Counted from the first letter of the stretch, positions 8,883 to 19,444 are shown. The stretch: 32,537 nucleotides of DNA from Flammula alnicola (GCA_015499995.1 JADNRV010000459.1:1-32537), one strand, 5' to 3'. The notes: a model not told the origin generated them from the letters alone. Translations and numbers: made by a program.

Positions 8883-11265
8883 TTACATTCTAAATACACC
8901 GAATCCCTTCCCATCTCCATCCCAAGTATTTACCGAGCCATTTCCTGAGCGCCTTTCGCGGGAAACCAGAGCAAGCCCAAGCCCAACGACGTCTCTTGTG
9001 TCTGTAGGCTTGATGATCCCATCATCCCACAGTCTTGCAGTAGAGTACATCGCCGTTGACTGTTCCTCGATCTCATCTTGTAGAGAAGAGTGCTGTGATG
9101 GGTCTCTGGATGGGATAAAATATAAATGAGTACCTTCAAGGTCATTGAGAAATTAGAGTTACGTACTTGGACACAGTCGTCATCACCGACGATAGTTGCG
9201 CTGAGCCCATAACCGAGACTTTCGCGTTCTATAGGTCCATTGGTGAGTACACCTGATATATAAAAAAGAGCGAAAGAACTGACAGGCCACATCCACAAGA
9301 AGCGCGGCGAATACTATACAGAACGCGATCAGATTTTAGAACCAGGAACACTTGGCTAGATACATACAGCCCGGCCAGCCATGCCTACCATTACAAAAAT
9401 GAGTCGTTAGTATTCCAACATAATAGAAGGAGAAGAAGAACAGGTTACTTACCATAGTTTCCAGCACCAAAGCTTCCGCCCACGATTACCGTAAGCTTTG
9501 GAACGTCAGCGCAAGCAACGGCGCGAACCATCTTTGCTCCTGGAGATACGTCAGGCCACATTGGTGCAATATATGATGTAAATAACTACCGACCATCCTT
9601 TGCAATACCGCCTTTCTCCGCTTTCGAGCCCACCATATATCCTATAGGCTGAATGAGCAACAAATAAAGCCGTTGGCATAGAATCTGACGCACCTGTAAC
9701 ATTTACCAGGAAGAGCAGAGGTATCTGTCGTTGGGAACATAGTTGGATAAAATGTGTGGCCTTCAAAGCCGAAGGAGAGAATAGAATTCCGTTGTTAGCG
9801 ACAATTCCAACTTCGTAACCGTGTATGTTCGCGAATCCCTATCCAACAATTAGAACATCACCATTAGAAATGTGAAAGACAGACTGACGGTGATTATGGT
9901 AGTCCCATATTCCTTCTTAAATTCTCGGAATTTGCTGCCGTCAACAATTCGAGCAATGACGTCCCTCATGTTAAACGATTGGCGCACATCGGTGCCAACG
10001 ATCCCATGCAGTTCTGATGCAGAGTACAATGGATCCTCAGGCACAGCTGCCGGCTGTGCACGCATATGGTCAACATAAACAGCATGTAAAGATCAGGATA
10101 TTCTTACAGGTGCCAATATTTTACCCGAATGCCCAAGATCGCCAACTATACCTCTTGCGATGGCGAGAGCATGTTCGTCATCGCGCGCCAAGTGGTCTGT
10201 TACTCCACTTTCCGTGGAATGCATCAAACCACCTCCGAGCGTTTCCTCATCGACATGCTCTCCCGTTGCAGCTCTGACGAGAGGCGGGCCGGCTAGGAAG
10301 ATATGTCCTTGGTTTTGCACGATGATGTTCTCGTCCGCCATAGCGGGAACATAAGCACCGCCTACGAGGAAGAAATAAGTTAATCAGGGGCTGCTCAAGG
10401 GTAAATGTGGACTCGAACAGATTCGAACTTACCGGCCACGGATATTCCATGCACGACAGCTATTTGGGGTATACCCAGGGCAGACATTTGCGCCTTGACA
10501 TAAAATTAGTAGCTATTTTTGATAAAGTTAAAGAAATGCATACCATGTTATAAAAAATCCTTCCAAAATGCTCTTTGTCCGGGAAGACATTAGCCTGAAA
10601 CGGAAGTGCAGCACCTCCACTTTCCACTACGCAAGCCCAAAAGATCGGGGTTCAGCGCATCACCTTATGCATACACACGAAGCAGTACGCACCAACATAT
10701 ACACAGGGGAGTCCATTCTCTCGCGCAATCTCCTGCGCACGCAAGTGTTTCTTCACCGTTAGCGGATAATACGAACCACCCTTGACCGTCGCGTCATTCA
10801 CCACAATGACGCATTCGCGCCCGGAGATGCGCCCTATACCAGTGATAATACCAGCACCAGGTATTGCCTGCCCAGGATAAACCCCCTGTGCAGCGAGCGG
10901 CGACAGCTCGAGGAAAGGCGATCCCGGATCCAAAAGGAAGGAAAGCCTATGATCATGCACATCGTAATGAGCGCTCATCCAAGCATATCCCAGGCCCAGG
11001 AGGAAGAAACCAGGTGTGAGACTGACCTTTCGCGGGGTATCAGCTTCCCTTTGCCCCTCATCCGTTCTGCGGCCTTCGACCCGCCTCCTTGACGCGCCGT
11101 TTCTAACTTCTCCTCCAGATCCTTCACCAGCTCGTCCATTGCCACGGCCTTGGCCTGAAATTCAGGTGAAGATGTCGACACAATTGAGGGCAGCACCGAT
11201 GCATGGTATGACCTGCGAGGTTGGGACAATGCCCTCCGCAACGACCTTTGTACTAGCCTCTGCAT
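8883..11265 (-). CDS. MCCC2: 3-methylcrotonyl-CoA carboxylase beta subunit, mitochondrial
   Basis: Carboxyltransferase subunit of the biotin enzyme that carboxylates 3-methylcrotonyl-CoA in leucine breakdown, in the mitochondrial matrix. Thirteen exons: 11265-11027, 10946-10693, 10626-10544, 10493-10433, 10361-10108, 10053-9889, 9838-9694, 9641-9594, 9539-9453, 9384-9368 (17 nt), 9313-9284 (30 nt), 9228-9167 and 9105-8883. They sum to 1668 bases, 555 residues, with every junction in phase; the length is normal for the family. The start opens into an Arg/Ser-rich presequence lacking acidic residues. Typical blocks are [39 protein letters not shown], the glycine-rich [29 protein letters not shown] and the conserved end FGVFRM. 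The alpha (biotin) subunit is not in this window. Confidence 0.97.
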
Positions 11266-11525
11266 TTCTCAACGTGAATATCAAGGCCAGAAGTTATGAC
11301 GGTGGCTTGTGAAACCCTGCCTCGCACAGGATTCGACAAGAGTTCAAGTTGAGGTTAGTGGGGAGAGTCGACGGGTTAACATGCTCGATCTCGATCGGCC
11401 GGACCTTCTAAGTAACCGGGATCGTTCAACCTCTGCTCATGTTTATGCTCGACAATTCCAAAAAAATAAAATATGTGGGTGGTATCTCAACAGCAATGGT
11501 GTCTACAACTAATAAACGTAATAAC
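11266..11525. other. Short spacer between ArfGAP 3' end and MCCC2 start
   Basis: This 260-base spacer between two minus-strand genes must hold the MCCC2 promoter and the ArfGAP 3' UTR. I see no gene and no clear regulatory motif in it. Confidence 0.5.
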
Positions 11526-13052
11526 CTAGAAATCCTTCCAGTCGTTATCCCAGTCGTTCTTTTTAGCCGAGTTTGTCGTCGAATTAGCAGGAGCAGGAGC
11601 AGACGTTGAACTGCCAGAGTGCAAAGCTGAAGTCTGAGGCGACAGAGTTTTGCCATGATACTCCGTAAAAAGGTCGTCATCATCCCCATCATGATCGTAC
11701 AACCCAGACGACTCATGCATATCGTTGGGACTGGTCAAAGAAAGCGAACCATAACCCTCCCGAGTAGGCCCACCGGTCACACGGTCCTTCACAGTCCCCA
11801 CCACACCGCCCACCGTATCAGCCACATCGACGCCGAACTGGTTCTTCGACCACTGATTAGCACTGCTCCCGACCATGGCGGCTTTTTTCTGGGCCTCCGT
11901 CATATACCCTTTCACGCTTGCCTGGAAATTTGGGTCGGTCACTTTCTCGACGCCTGGCTGGATGACGTTCTCCGCGACTGCCCGCGATGCTCCGGCTACC
12001 GCTGCCGCGAAGAGGGACCATCCTTTGCTGAGTGCCGCGACCGGGTTATCTTGCAGCTCACTCAAGCTCGGAGCATTTGCCGATGAAAGTCCATATGAAG
12101 GATTCTCGTTTGCTGGTGGGGTGGGCGTGCTTCCAAAGCCTGTATATCGACCGCCTTGAGATGGTGGAAGATCTGCCGGTCGGCTCTCATTAGCCTTTCC
12201 GAGGGTGGCAAAATAATTCTCGTTGGCGGTTTTTTGATCATTAGCCGGGTTCGGTGTTCCACTTGGTGAACTACGGAAGGACGGAGCTGGAGACCGAGAG
12301 TCACTGCGCGCGGCAAAAGTTCGAGTTGATGCCCGGGATTTACGGAGGCCTTGAGCGGAAGGTGCTGGAGATGCTGATCGAGAGCCTGCTTTGAAGTTTG
12401 CGGGAGGTGCGGAGGGTGACCAATCGCGGCCTGCCAGCATAGCATCCAACTGAAATAGAGTTAAGATAGTCGAGACACGTTGATAGCGAGATATATGGAG
12501 AAACTGAGTAAACATACCTTTTCTCTGTATTGAGATGCGGCCCAACAATGATACGTGTCATACGGACTTGCGCCTTCCTTGTACCCTCCTTGGTCAGCGG
12601 GTTCGTAGGATTTCATGAATTGTTTGAATGGAAGATTTCCTCCGAGCTGCATTAGAATTGACATTGAGAATCTCGGTTATCAAAGAGGTAGATTCGCCAT
12701 ACCTGCATGCGTTTGACCTGCTCGTCTTGCCAGGTGTCCATCGAGATAGATCGCACAAAGCTAGATAGAGGACGATATGAACAATACGCCGAAGTCTTGT
12801 GGGATATTAAGCTAGCCTAATGTGCACACCGAAGCCACGATGTACACCTGCGCATTGCAGACAAATGAAGATGGCGAAGCTGTAAAGGACGGTGAACGAT
12901 GGGCAAACGATAGCGAGGTTTATGGGCGCTACTAACCTCAGAGAGGCCCATTGAGGATTTGGGTTTGAGCAGTCAGCGCAGACTTTATTCTTCAAATCTT
13001 CGCGCTTTGATAGTTCGCTGAGTATCTTCTTTGCCGCGACCTGGTCTGCCAT
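11526..13052 (-). CDS. GCS1: ArfGAP1/Gcs1-type Arf GTPase-activating protein
   Basis: GTPase-activating protein for Arf1 in COPI vesicle traffic at the Golgi. Exons 13052-12937, 12879-12817, 12760-12703, 12646-12518 and 12449-11526 give 1290 bases, 429 residues. The N-terminal zinc finger is CADC-X16-CLQC (C25, C28, C45, C48), followed by GVHRGFGVHISFVRS with the catalytic arginine finger R53. The block MDTWQDEQVKRMQLGGN and a long Ser/Pro/Ala-rich tail follow. A middle segment (GWSLFAAAVAGASRAVAENV) is amphipathic and could bind membrane like an ALPS motif. The protein ends in a Trp-rich acidic NDWDNDWKDF, as in ARFGAP1 relatives. The intron between exons 2 and 3 must start with GC (GCTAGC) to keep HISFVRS in frame. 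An upstream ATG of the same open frame at 13145 would add an atypical N-terminus and was not chosen. Confidence 0.93.
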
Positions 13053-13115
13053 GTATGTAAAGGATGAATGAAGCAGACTCAAAGCTTGACCAGACAGCAA
13101 TAACTCATAAAGGGC

Positions 13116-13139
13116 CACGTGACCACAAATATTCACGTG
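13116..13139. promoter_or_regulatory. Paired CACGTG E-boxes upstream of the ArfGAP gene
   Basis: Two palindromic CACGTG sites at 13116-13121 and 13134-13139, 18 bases apart, lie 64-87 bases upstream of the ArfGAP ATG. CACGTG is the core site for Cbf1/Pho4/USF-type bHLH factors. Paired sites with short spacing are a plausible regulatory module, possibly serving a divergent transcript as well. Regulation is inferred. Confidence 0.5.
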
Positions 13140-13603
13140 TTGCAAAGCGGTGCTGCAAACCTTTCTCCCCGTCGCCCGACATTTACAATATGACGAATGG
13201 GACGCGCAGGTTCATAAAGAACGTCTCTTGAACGCGTCCTTGGCATCAGTAAATGCCGAGATAGCACGTTCATTGGCGGTAGGTTGCTTCCCGGATGGCC
13301 GACTCTCACTGTGTCCCAAAGGAGCGGGCCGCCCAACAGCTCGGTACGCAATGGATGTATTTCACAAGTGTTTCCCAGAGAAACGACACATGACACATAT
13401 GTGATTGTTGAAAAGATGCGAGTCGTTGGGTCGAGAAACGTTCTCGTGTGTGGTGAGCAAAGAGAAATGAGGGAAATTGCGATAGGCGCTATGTATAGGT
13501 GAGTGCGCCTGTGGCTGTGCAGGGTTAAATGTGTTATTGTTGTGTATAGACGTTCATCAGTAAATTGTGGAAATTTGTGTAATGCCTTATAAGGGGAATA
13601 TCT

Positions 13604-13652
13604 GTGCTGCCATATCACGTCATCGGTATAATTTCCAATCATATGGCAGCAC
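13604..13652. repeat. 12-bp inverted repeat plus extra GCTGCCAT copies
   Basis: GTGCTGCCATAT at 13604-13615 is matched perfectly in inverse by ATATGGCAGCAC at 13641-13652, with a 25-base loop. Further direct copies of TGCTGCCAT occur within about 70 bases downstream, and ATATCTGTGCTGCCAT resembles ATATCTTTGCTGCCAT. This clustering looks like the subterminal repeats of a small DNA transposon or MITE remnant, but I found no matching far end. Confidence 0.5.
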
Positions 13653-14048
13653 CCGTTACAATGGCAATACGTCAGCACCCCTCCTTAATATCTTTGCTGC
13701 CATTCTGCTGCCATTTTGATACGAGTCTATCATATACTACAATTGTGATTACTACCTTATAGAATATTGACCATCTGATTGGCCACCCGTAAGAGTCTAT
13801 AATGATGGTCGTCGTTGGTAACTCATTATAGCTTCAATGTCGTTGCGGGAATGTATGATAATTTTCTGTAAGATTTTCGGGGTGTGATAATGTTCAGCCA
13901 TACAGATAGACAACTGTAATCTCATATGATCAAGATTCTCAACTTATATGCGCAGGTAAGGGAGTGGCAGTGCAATTGTAAAAGTCAATAGATTGAGGTT
14001 TATTTACGAAAAATATATTAAAAGACGTTAACAAGAGAGAAACTGAAA

Positions 14049-15642
14049 CTAGTCATAGTGGTCCTCTTGCGCCAGGAGCCTATTGCGTGAGGCATCTGAA
14101 TCCGTGGTCGTGGCTACATGCTGGGGGAAGATTTGACTAATGGAAGAGGTCAGTTCTAGATTCAAGAAGAAGAAAAGCAATCTGAGACATACCGGTTCCA
14201 CCAGGCAAGCAAATTTTGCACTCGCTGCTGGGAAGCGTCGTTACGGAATTCTTCAAAATAGTCAACAATGAAGTTGTAGAAGGCAATAAAGTTGATGCCA
14301 TTGTAGACATCAACCCATTGCACGGCATCTGTCAGGTTAAAGACGAGCTGTCAGAGGCATGGCATTAGTTAGAATTCATAAATGAGATAATGCCAGATAA
14401 CGCACGAGGACTGCGGCATAGGCAATAGAACGGCCTGTAACCTTGCCTTCCATGTTGAGAAGGGAGGCAACATTTGCCTTCGTGGCTTTCTTCTGTCCAG
14501 TGGTCTTCTGCTTCTTGCGAGGCGGGCCATCTGGAACATCGGCTGCTTCATCTTCAATACCTTCGGCTGATGAGGGTGACGTGAAAATACAACAATAAAC
14601 CTAACGAATAACCCGTTAAGAAACATTAATAAATAAGGAAAATGAGTGACCTTCAAAAGCAGGTTGCTTCGTAAGAAGTTCCGCTCAATACGCTTTGTAT
14701 CGCGGTCCTTTGGGTACAGGCAGTTGAGGTAGTAGTTGTCGGTTATTGTGAATCCTTCTTTGCAGGCGCGAATATTGGCGCGCACCCTATGGTACAGATA
14801 TCTTATATAAATAAGTGTATGCAGTTGACGCAAGAAACTTACTCAAGGTCATCCCAGTTGAAGTCGATTGGTGCGAGTAACGCGCCACAGACATCGTGCT
14901 GCATACCTCGGCCATCTCGTACTTTGGAATTGAGGACTTCTGTTGGTTTATAATCGAGATTGATCCAATTGCCGACTTCTTCTTTGACACGTTTAAGGTC
15001 ATCGCCACGGGCAGCATTAGCCCCATCCTGAAGCTTGAACAAAAAATCAGCTTCGAATAATGAAAATAAAATAATAGCACACATCAGAAAGGAATGTATT
15101 GAAGGTGTCCATGTCTGGATCTTGAATGGCCTTCTTGAGACGAGGGACAAGACGGAGGAGCAGGTTGTAAGCGGTGAAGGTGCGATCGCGGCTAAGGATG
15201 CAAAAAATCAGGGCAGACATTGGAAATGAACAAAAAGAAATTCTTACGCCCGTTTGATGCGTGGATCGTGTTCCTCGATAGCATCGCCATCTTCGTTTAC
15301 TGTCCTACGATCAGCCTCATCTATGATGCTGGAGAGACCTTCGTAAAGGGATACTATCTTGCGAATCCCCCTTCCCATAGTCGTTACAGTCCTATAAGAA
15401 TAATGACATGAGGAGTTCGTATACATGTAGAGTACTTACGCAGGTCTTTTTGTTTTGGTGTTGGTGGCTTCAGCAAGCTCCTCCCGTGAAGCCGCGAGTG
15501 CGCGTTGGAGCCTTGCAATTGAAGCAGCAGCAGCCTCCGGGTCTTCAAAGTTGACTGATGATGAGCTGAAAGGAGAAGAACCATGCCGACTTGGAGGAGA
15601 AGAGCTGCGCAGCAATGAACTTGTAGTGGAAGATGGTGCCAT
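14049..15642 (-). CDS. DUF6698-family protein (Agaricomycete-specific, unknown function)
   Basis: Function unknown. Exons 15642-15440, 15391-15248, 15191-15083, 15027-14843, 14786-14651, 14600-14406, 14347-14193 and 14136-14049 sum to 1215 bases, 404 residues, all in phase, ending TAG. A Ser-rich N-terminus and a helical heptad-like stretch (residues about 35-60) precede the family blocks: GANAARGDDLKRVKEEVGNW, then DGRGMQHDVCGALLAPIDFNW, then KVYCCIFTSPSSAEG, a basic PPRKKQK nuclear-localisation-like patch, SIAYAAVL, FYNFIVDYFEEF and LLAWWNR near the C-terminus. These match my memory of DUF6698, a family expanded in mushroom genomes and often found near mobile elements. The gene looks intact. 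The start at 15642 is preferred; an in-frame ATG at 15696 would add 18 residues. The acceptor before exon 4 is ambiguous by two codons. Confidence 0.85.
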
Positions 15643-16437
15643 GATGGTAGCGGTGGAGATCTGGGGGATAATAGATATCATCGTTCTGTAATCCAATATA
15701 TAGAATAAATTGACTCAACGGGTTTTGTCATATCACGAAAAAATTCATGGCCCAGACAGTGAGAACGTGTGGTCGCCCAAATTATTAGCAACCGAAACAA
15801 CGCGATCACACTCAATCAGTTGAAATATGATTATAAAAAAGTATGATGGCCGTACAAGCCTGAATAAAATGAATAAAACGGAAGTAAAAGTCAGCAATTG
15901 GCAAAGGAAAAAAAGGTTGAAGGGTGAAGGCTTAACCAAGATCGAGAACAGTGGATTCGACATTGTCGTGCCTTGCGATCTTATCCGTGCGTAAGAGATC
16001 TACGTTGCTGGGTGTGTAATTAGAGCCAAAGGATGAAGATAAAGTAATGGATAGAGAAAAGAGAGTAAGGGAGTGGTGGGCAACGACATGGTGGTTGAAA
16101 GAGAGAGATGAGAAGATTTCCGATAATCAATCCTGAGAAATTCAACGCTGATCAGATCATGTGATCGCGCGATAAGCGATTCAACTGAAATTCCACAAGT
16201 CGGATCAACTTCAAGCTTCCAAGTCGACGTTTCAACGTTCGACTTGAACTCAGGCACTTGTGAATTTCAACTTGACTGTCACTGCCCGACTTATAACGGC
16301 TCTCTAAAATAAAATGTCTTTTCTAACCCTCCCGAGGCTGGACTTCCGTGTTGCTCATGCAACTATCTCGCAGTCAAAGCGTGATTTTGCGCGGCCCCCT
16401 AATCATCATCTGTCTACTTTTTTTGGCCCTCATCTGT
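15643..16437. other. Spacer between DUF6698 and the Plavaka-like gene
   Basis: This divergent spacer between the DUF6698 start (-) and the Plavaka-like start (+) is AT-rich. The part at 16140-16300 carries several copies of CAAGTCG/CGACTTG-type words in both orientations and a near-palindrome GTCGACGTTTCAACGTTCGAC-like segment near 16222. These could be subterminal repeats of the neighbouring mobile element. Short frames at 15745-15963 and 16000-16257 (-) are not convincing genes. Confidence 0.4.
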
Positions 16438-17055
16438 ATGCCCCAGGAATATGTCTGTGTCAAGGGTTGCTCGAAAAGCTTTGCCAAATCTTCGTCGTTG
16501 GTAAAACACAAGAACAGCTGCCCACACCTTCTCGAGATCCGCCAAAAGTCACGCCAAATCCATAGAGAAAAGGGAGATGATGCATTTCCCAATGTAACTT
16601 CTCTCTCGGAGAGAAAACAGAGGTTAATGGTACGTGTTCTTTCATTATTTTTTAAAACAATATATTTACTGTCTGGTATTGACTTCATAGGCGTCGTTCC
16701 AAGTTATGGATCATCAAGATCCATCTACGACATTGGCCACAGTCTCCACTGAACCAACAGCAATGGACGTCGACCCACCCATGCCACTTTCCCCGACCCA
16801 GGCCTTTGTATCTGCAGAACCAGAGCCCATTCCGGAACCACCACCACCACCAGCATTGACTGCGTCTGGACGTCCTCGTCGTGAATACAGAATTCCCACC
16901 CGTTTCAGGGACATTCTGCCAGAGCCGCTAGCTCCTGCGGTGCTAGCTGAGGAGCCACAACTTGAAGTAGGACCAGTCCGGCGTGTCCTATTGATTGTGC
17001 GCGATCGGCTGTACCAACTCCGGCTATCACTTCAACAGGTCCACCTGTATCGTCA

Positions 17056-17199
17056 ACGACGGCCACTACTGCATCGACAACGACAGCCACTACTGCATCA
17101 TCAACGACGGCTACTACTGCGTCGTCAATGACAGCTACTACTGCATCAACAACGACGGCTACTACTGCATCAACAACGACGGCTACTACTGCATCAACA
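17056..17199 (+). repeat. 24-bp coding tandem repeat, six copies
   Basis: Six head-to-tail copies of a 24-base unit of the form ACGACGGCTACTACTGCATC plus four bases. The last two are identical and the earlier ones differ at a few positions. Read in the frame of the downstream exons it encodes TTATTAST-like octamers. The repeat sits at the point where the core of the Plavaka-like protein is missing, so expansion or slippage may be linked to the deletion. Confidence 0.9.
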
Positions 17200-18579
17200 A
17201 GTCGCTCTGAAGGTCAGCCGTCGACTGCCCCTCCAGGTTCCGGAACAAATCGCAAGAGCAAACATTTCAATCTGTTTATCGTCAAGCTTCATTTTCTGGG
17301 AGACTATGTTCGGCACATACGTCTATTTGGGACCACAGACTCGTATTCTACTCAACTTGTATGTAAACATTCTACTAATCTGCAATTCAGCTTTGATATG
17401 CTCACGCTTTTTTTGCTTTAAACAGGGAGAACTTGCACACCGCCTTGTGAAGCGGCTCTACGGTCTCACAAACAAGAAGGATGCAATCAAGCAAATCAGC
17501 AAGAAGTACACCCGGCAGCGAGTGTTTCGTCAGGCAGAAAAGCAAGAAGAAAAGGAGGCAGATCAACCAGAGCGCCTGAGTGAACACCACGTCATCTCAC
17601 ACTCTCGAAACTCTCCCCTTAACGTCTTGGCTTTTGTTCAAGATGGAGATCCAGCTAAAAAGGTATGACTGACATCTATTCATCATAACTTCAAGTCTAT
17701 TTTAGTGACGATAATTGCAATTCCTTAGGACTTCTTTCCGAAACTTCAAGAGCATCTTTTAGGCCGAATTCTGGGACGTGATTTCGATGGCGACACCCAC
17801 GAATCTTTCACACATGAAGACCGCAACAGTATTCGCCTTCGTAACAACACGATATTTCGCCATATGACAGCAAGAATCAATTATACTACATATGATATTC
17901 GTCGTGATTACGACACTGTCAATCCCCGTACGCATCCATTTATCATGGTATCCTCACCAGAGGTCGAATCAAATCCAAATGCCCACCCTTTCTGGTATGG
18001 CGCGGTCATCGGTGTATTCCACGCAGACGTACAGCACACCGGCTCCAAGTCACGCAGTTTTGGTTGGAAGCCAATGGATTTTCTGTGGGTTCGATGGCTT
18101 GGTGTCGTTCCAGGTCATTCATTTGGTCAGAAGCAAGCCAAACTGCCCAAGTTGGGCTTCATTCCAGAGACTGATGACTACGCCTTCGGATTCCTCGACC
18201 CATCCCTTGTCATTCGAGGCTGTCACCTCCTTCCAGCTTTTGTCGATGGAAGAACATCAGAATTGCTAGAAACCCGGGCTCCCACGGAAGCGAGGCTAAA
18301 CGGACAGATTGACGATTGGGCCAACTATTATGTTGGAATGTGAGTAACGGTTCCATCTTTTTGTATCACGATTGTGTACTTACCAATTTTATTCATAGCT
18401 TCGTTGATCGAGATATGTATATGCGCTTCCTGGGCATGGGAATTGGGCACCGAGAGAATACAGCCGCCTGTTCTCGTGGTTCTGACAGCATGGACTGTGA
18501 GCCAGATTTGGCCACGTCAGAAGACCAGCATGGCATCGAGGGCGAGGATGATGAGGATATGCAGGTACAGGTGGTAGAG

Positions 18580-18612
18580 GACTCGGACTTGGACTCGGAC
18601 TCGGACTCGGAC
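18580..18612 (+). repeat. (GACTCG)n hexamer repeat encoding Asp-Ser
   Basis: About five copies of GACTCG (one variant GACTTG) encode the DSDLDSDSDSD part of the acidic tail of the Plavaka-like protein. A GAG/GAC-rich run follows. Confidence 0.85.
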
Positions 18613-18821
18613 AATGACGAGGAGGAGGAGGAGGAAGGAGATGGTGGGGATGGTGACTCAGACGAGGATGACGAGGATGACTTGGGCTTCGATGATCTAT
18701 GAGTAGTAATATCAACGTCGCGTATATTTTACTTTGCAGTTCTCATGGATGATGTCTTGAAAAGTCATTTTAATTCACTTATCGACCAATGCCAGTGGAT
18801 GAAATTTTAATTATACCAAGC

Positions 18822-19444
18822 CTATCTACCCGGGCCCCTCGACAACATCTTCGCGACAGTAGACATGAACTCTCGTTGGCGTGCGATCTCCTCCAGCGCA
18901 GCATTGAGATCCGTAAATTCCTCAAGCTTCCTTTGAAGACGTTCGATCTCTCTGTGGGCACAATTGAGTTGACTTTGTATGTCGGCGTTATGGGCAAAAG
19001 CCGCGTCTCTTGCGACATTTGCCTTTTCATATAATAACTGCCAGGTGGACTTTACTTTGAGTTGGACAGCTGGGCTTCGCGACGGAGCTGAGCATGTCTC
19101 AGATGGTGAAAGAGGGTGCGGCTATATAATATTTTGTTCAAGTTGAACGCCTGGAGCCTAGATTAGAACATTGAAAATAACGTACTGCGCAGACTTCGCA
19201 CTCTCCACCAATTCCGAGTTGACCCCTGTGCTTTTTCTCCTTGATCTTGCATGGAGTCCGAGTCACTGGGACTTCTGCAATTTCAAGAAGCTGAAAGAAA
19301 ATTTTTGTAGGCCCAAATTAATACAACATACTAAAGAGTGATATATGTAAATTAACATACCTCGTACTCATCCTCAGAGGTGACAGAACTTTCAATGACT
19401 TCTTCGTCTGGAAGCACCCCGCACCCTCCTTCAAGTTCAAGCAT
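18822..19444 (-). CDS. Hypothetical coiled-coil protein, possibly truncated
   Basis: I do not recognise this gene. Exons 19444-19361, 19290-19186 and 19121-18822 join in phase with GT/AG introns of 70 and 64 bases and give 162 residues. The first part is acidic (EEVIESSVTSEDEYE), the middle holds a Cys pair (GGECEVC) after a Lys-rich stretch, and the last 70 residues are helical with heptads (QSQLNCAHREIERLQRKLEE), suggesting a coiled coil. The same frame continues upstream of the first ATG to a good acceptor at 19559 through DRETSESESRSE, but an in-frame TAG at 19469-19471 interrupts it. The gene may therefore be a pseudogene of a longer protein, or start at the internal ATG. It sits tail-to-tail with the Plavaka-like gene and could be of mobile-element origin. 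Confidence 0.45.

Larger units (their letters stand above)
13053..14048. other. AT-rich spacer with unresolved small ORFs
   Basis: This 1-kb region lies upstream of the ArfGAP gene and downstream of the DUF6698 gene. Open frames exist on both strands at 13150-13404 (+, no ATG, opening at GTG) and 13133-13678 (-, 181 codons). Segments of both look protein-like (for example ASLASVNAEIARSLA on plus and ISAFTDAKDAFKRRSL on minus), so at most one can be real, and I could not build a full exon chain for either. From 13560 on it is AT-rich, with hairpin repeats and no coding signal. Confidence 0.4.
16438..18702 (+). pseudogene. Plavaka-like transposon gene, core deleted (N- and C-terminal parts only)
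   Basis: Resembles the two ends of the large Plavaka-type (CACTA-related) proteins of mushroom genomes, without the middle that carries the transposase. Exons: 16438-16629, 16691 to about 17000, then to 17358, 17426-17662, 17729-18339 and 18399-18702. The N-terminus has one C2H2 zinc finger (CVKGC ... HKNSC), a Pro-rich linker and a basic SGRPRREYRIPTRFRD block. A T/A/S-rich 24-bp repeat follows, then the family's C-terminal region: FGTTDSYSTQLGELAHRLVK, INYTTYDIRRDYDTVNP, HPFWYGAVIGVFHADVQH, DFLWVRWLGVVPGH, FVDRDMYMRFLG and an acidic tail. Downstream exons join in perfect phase. The upstream frame (ending ...RRVLLIVRDRL) does not match the downstream one; the switch lies between 16963 and 17131. 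It is either a deletion junction or an unusual intron (for example 16983-17038). It may be a dead remnant, a non-autonomous copy, or a domesticated gene. The family call is from memory. Confidence 0.6.

Noticed and set aside
8883..8945. Small intron near the MCCC2 stop (GTAAATACTTGG to TTTAG)
   Set aside because: Reading through gives the conserved terminal FGVFRM of the beta subunit; splicing would remove it.
11655..12159. Plus-strand frames of 143 and 94 codons
   Set aside because: They are antisense to the Ser/Pro-rich tail of the ArfGAP gene, where biased composition opens the opposite strand.
18389..18715. Minus-strand 108-codon Pro/His-rich frame
   Set aside because: It is the mirror of the acidic Asp/Glu/Ser tail and has no gene context.
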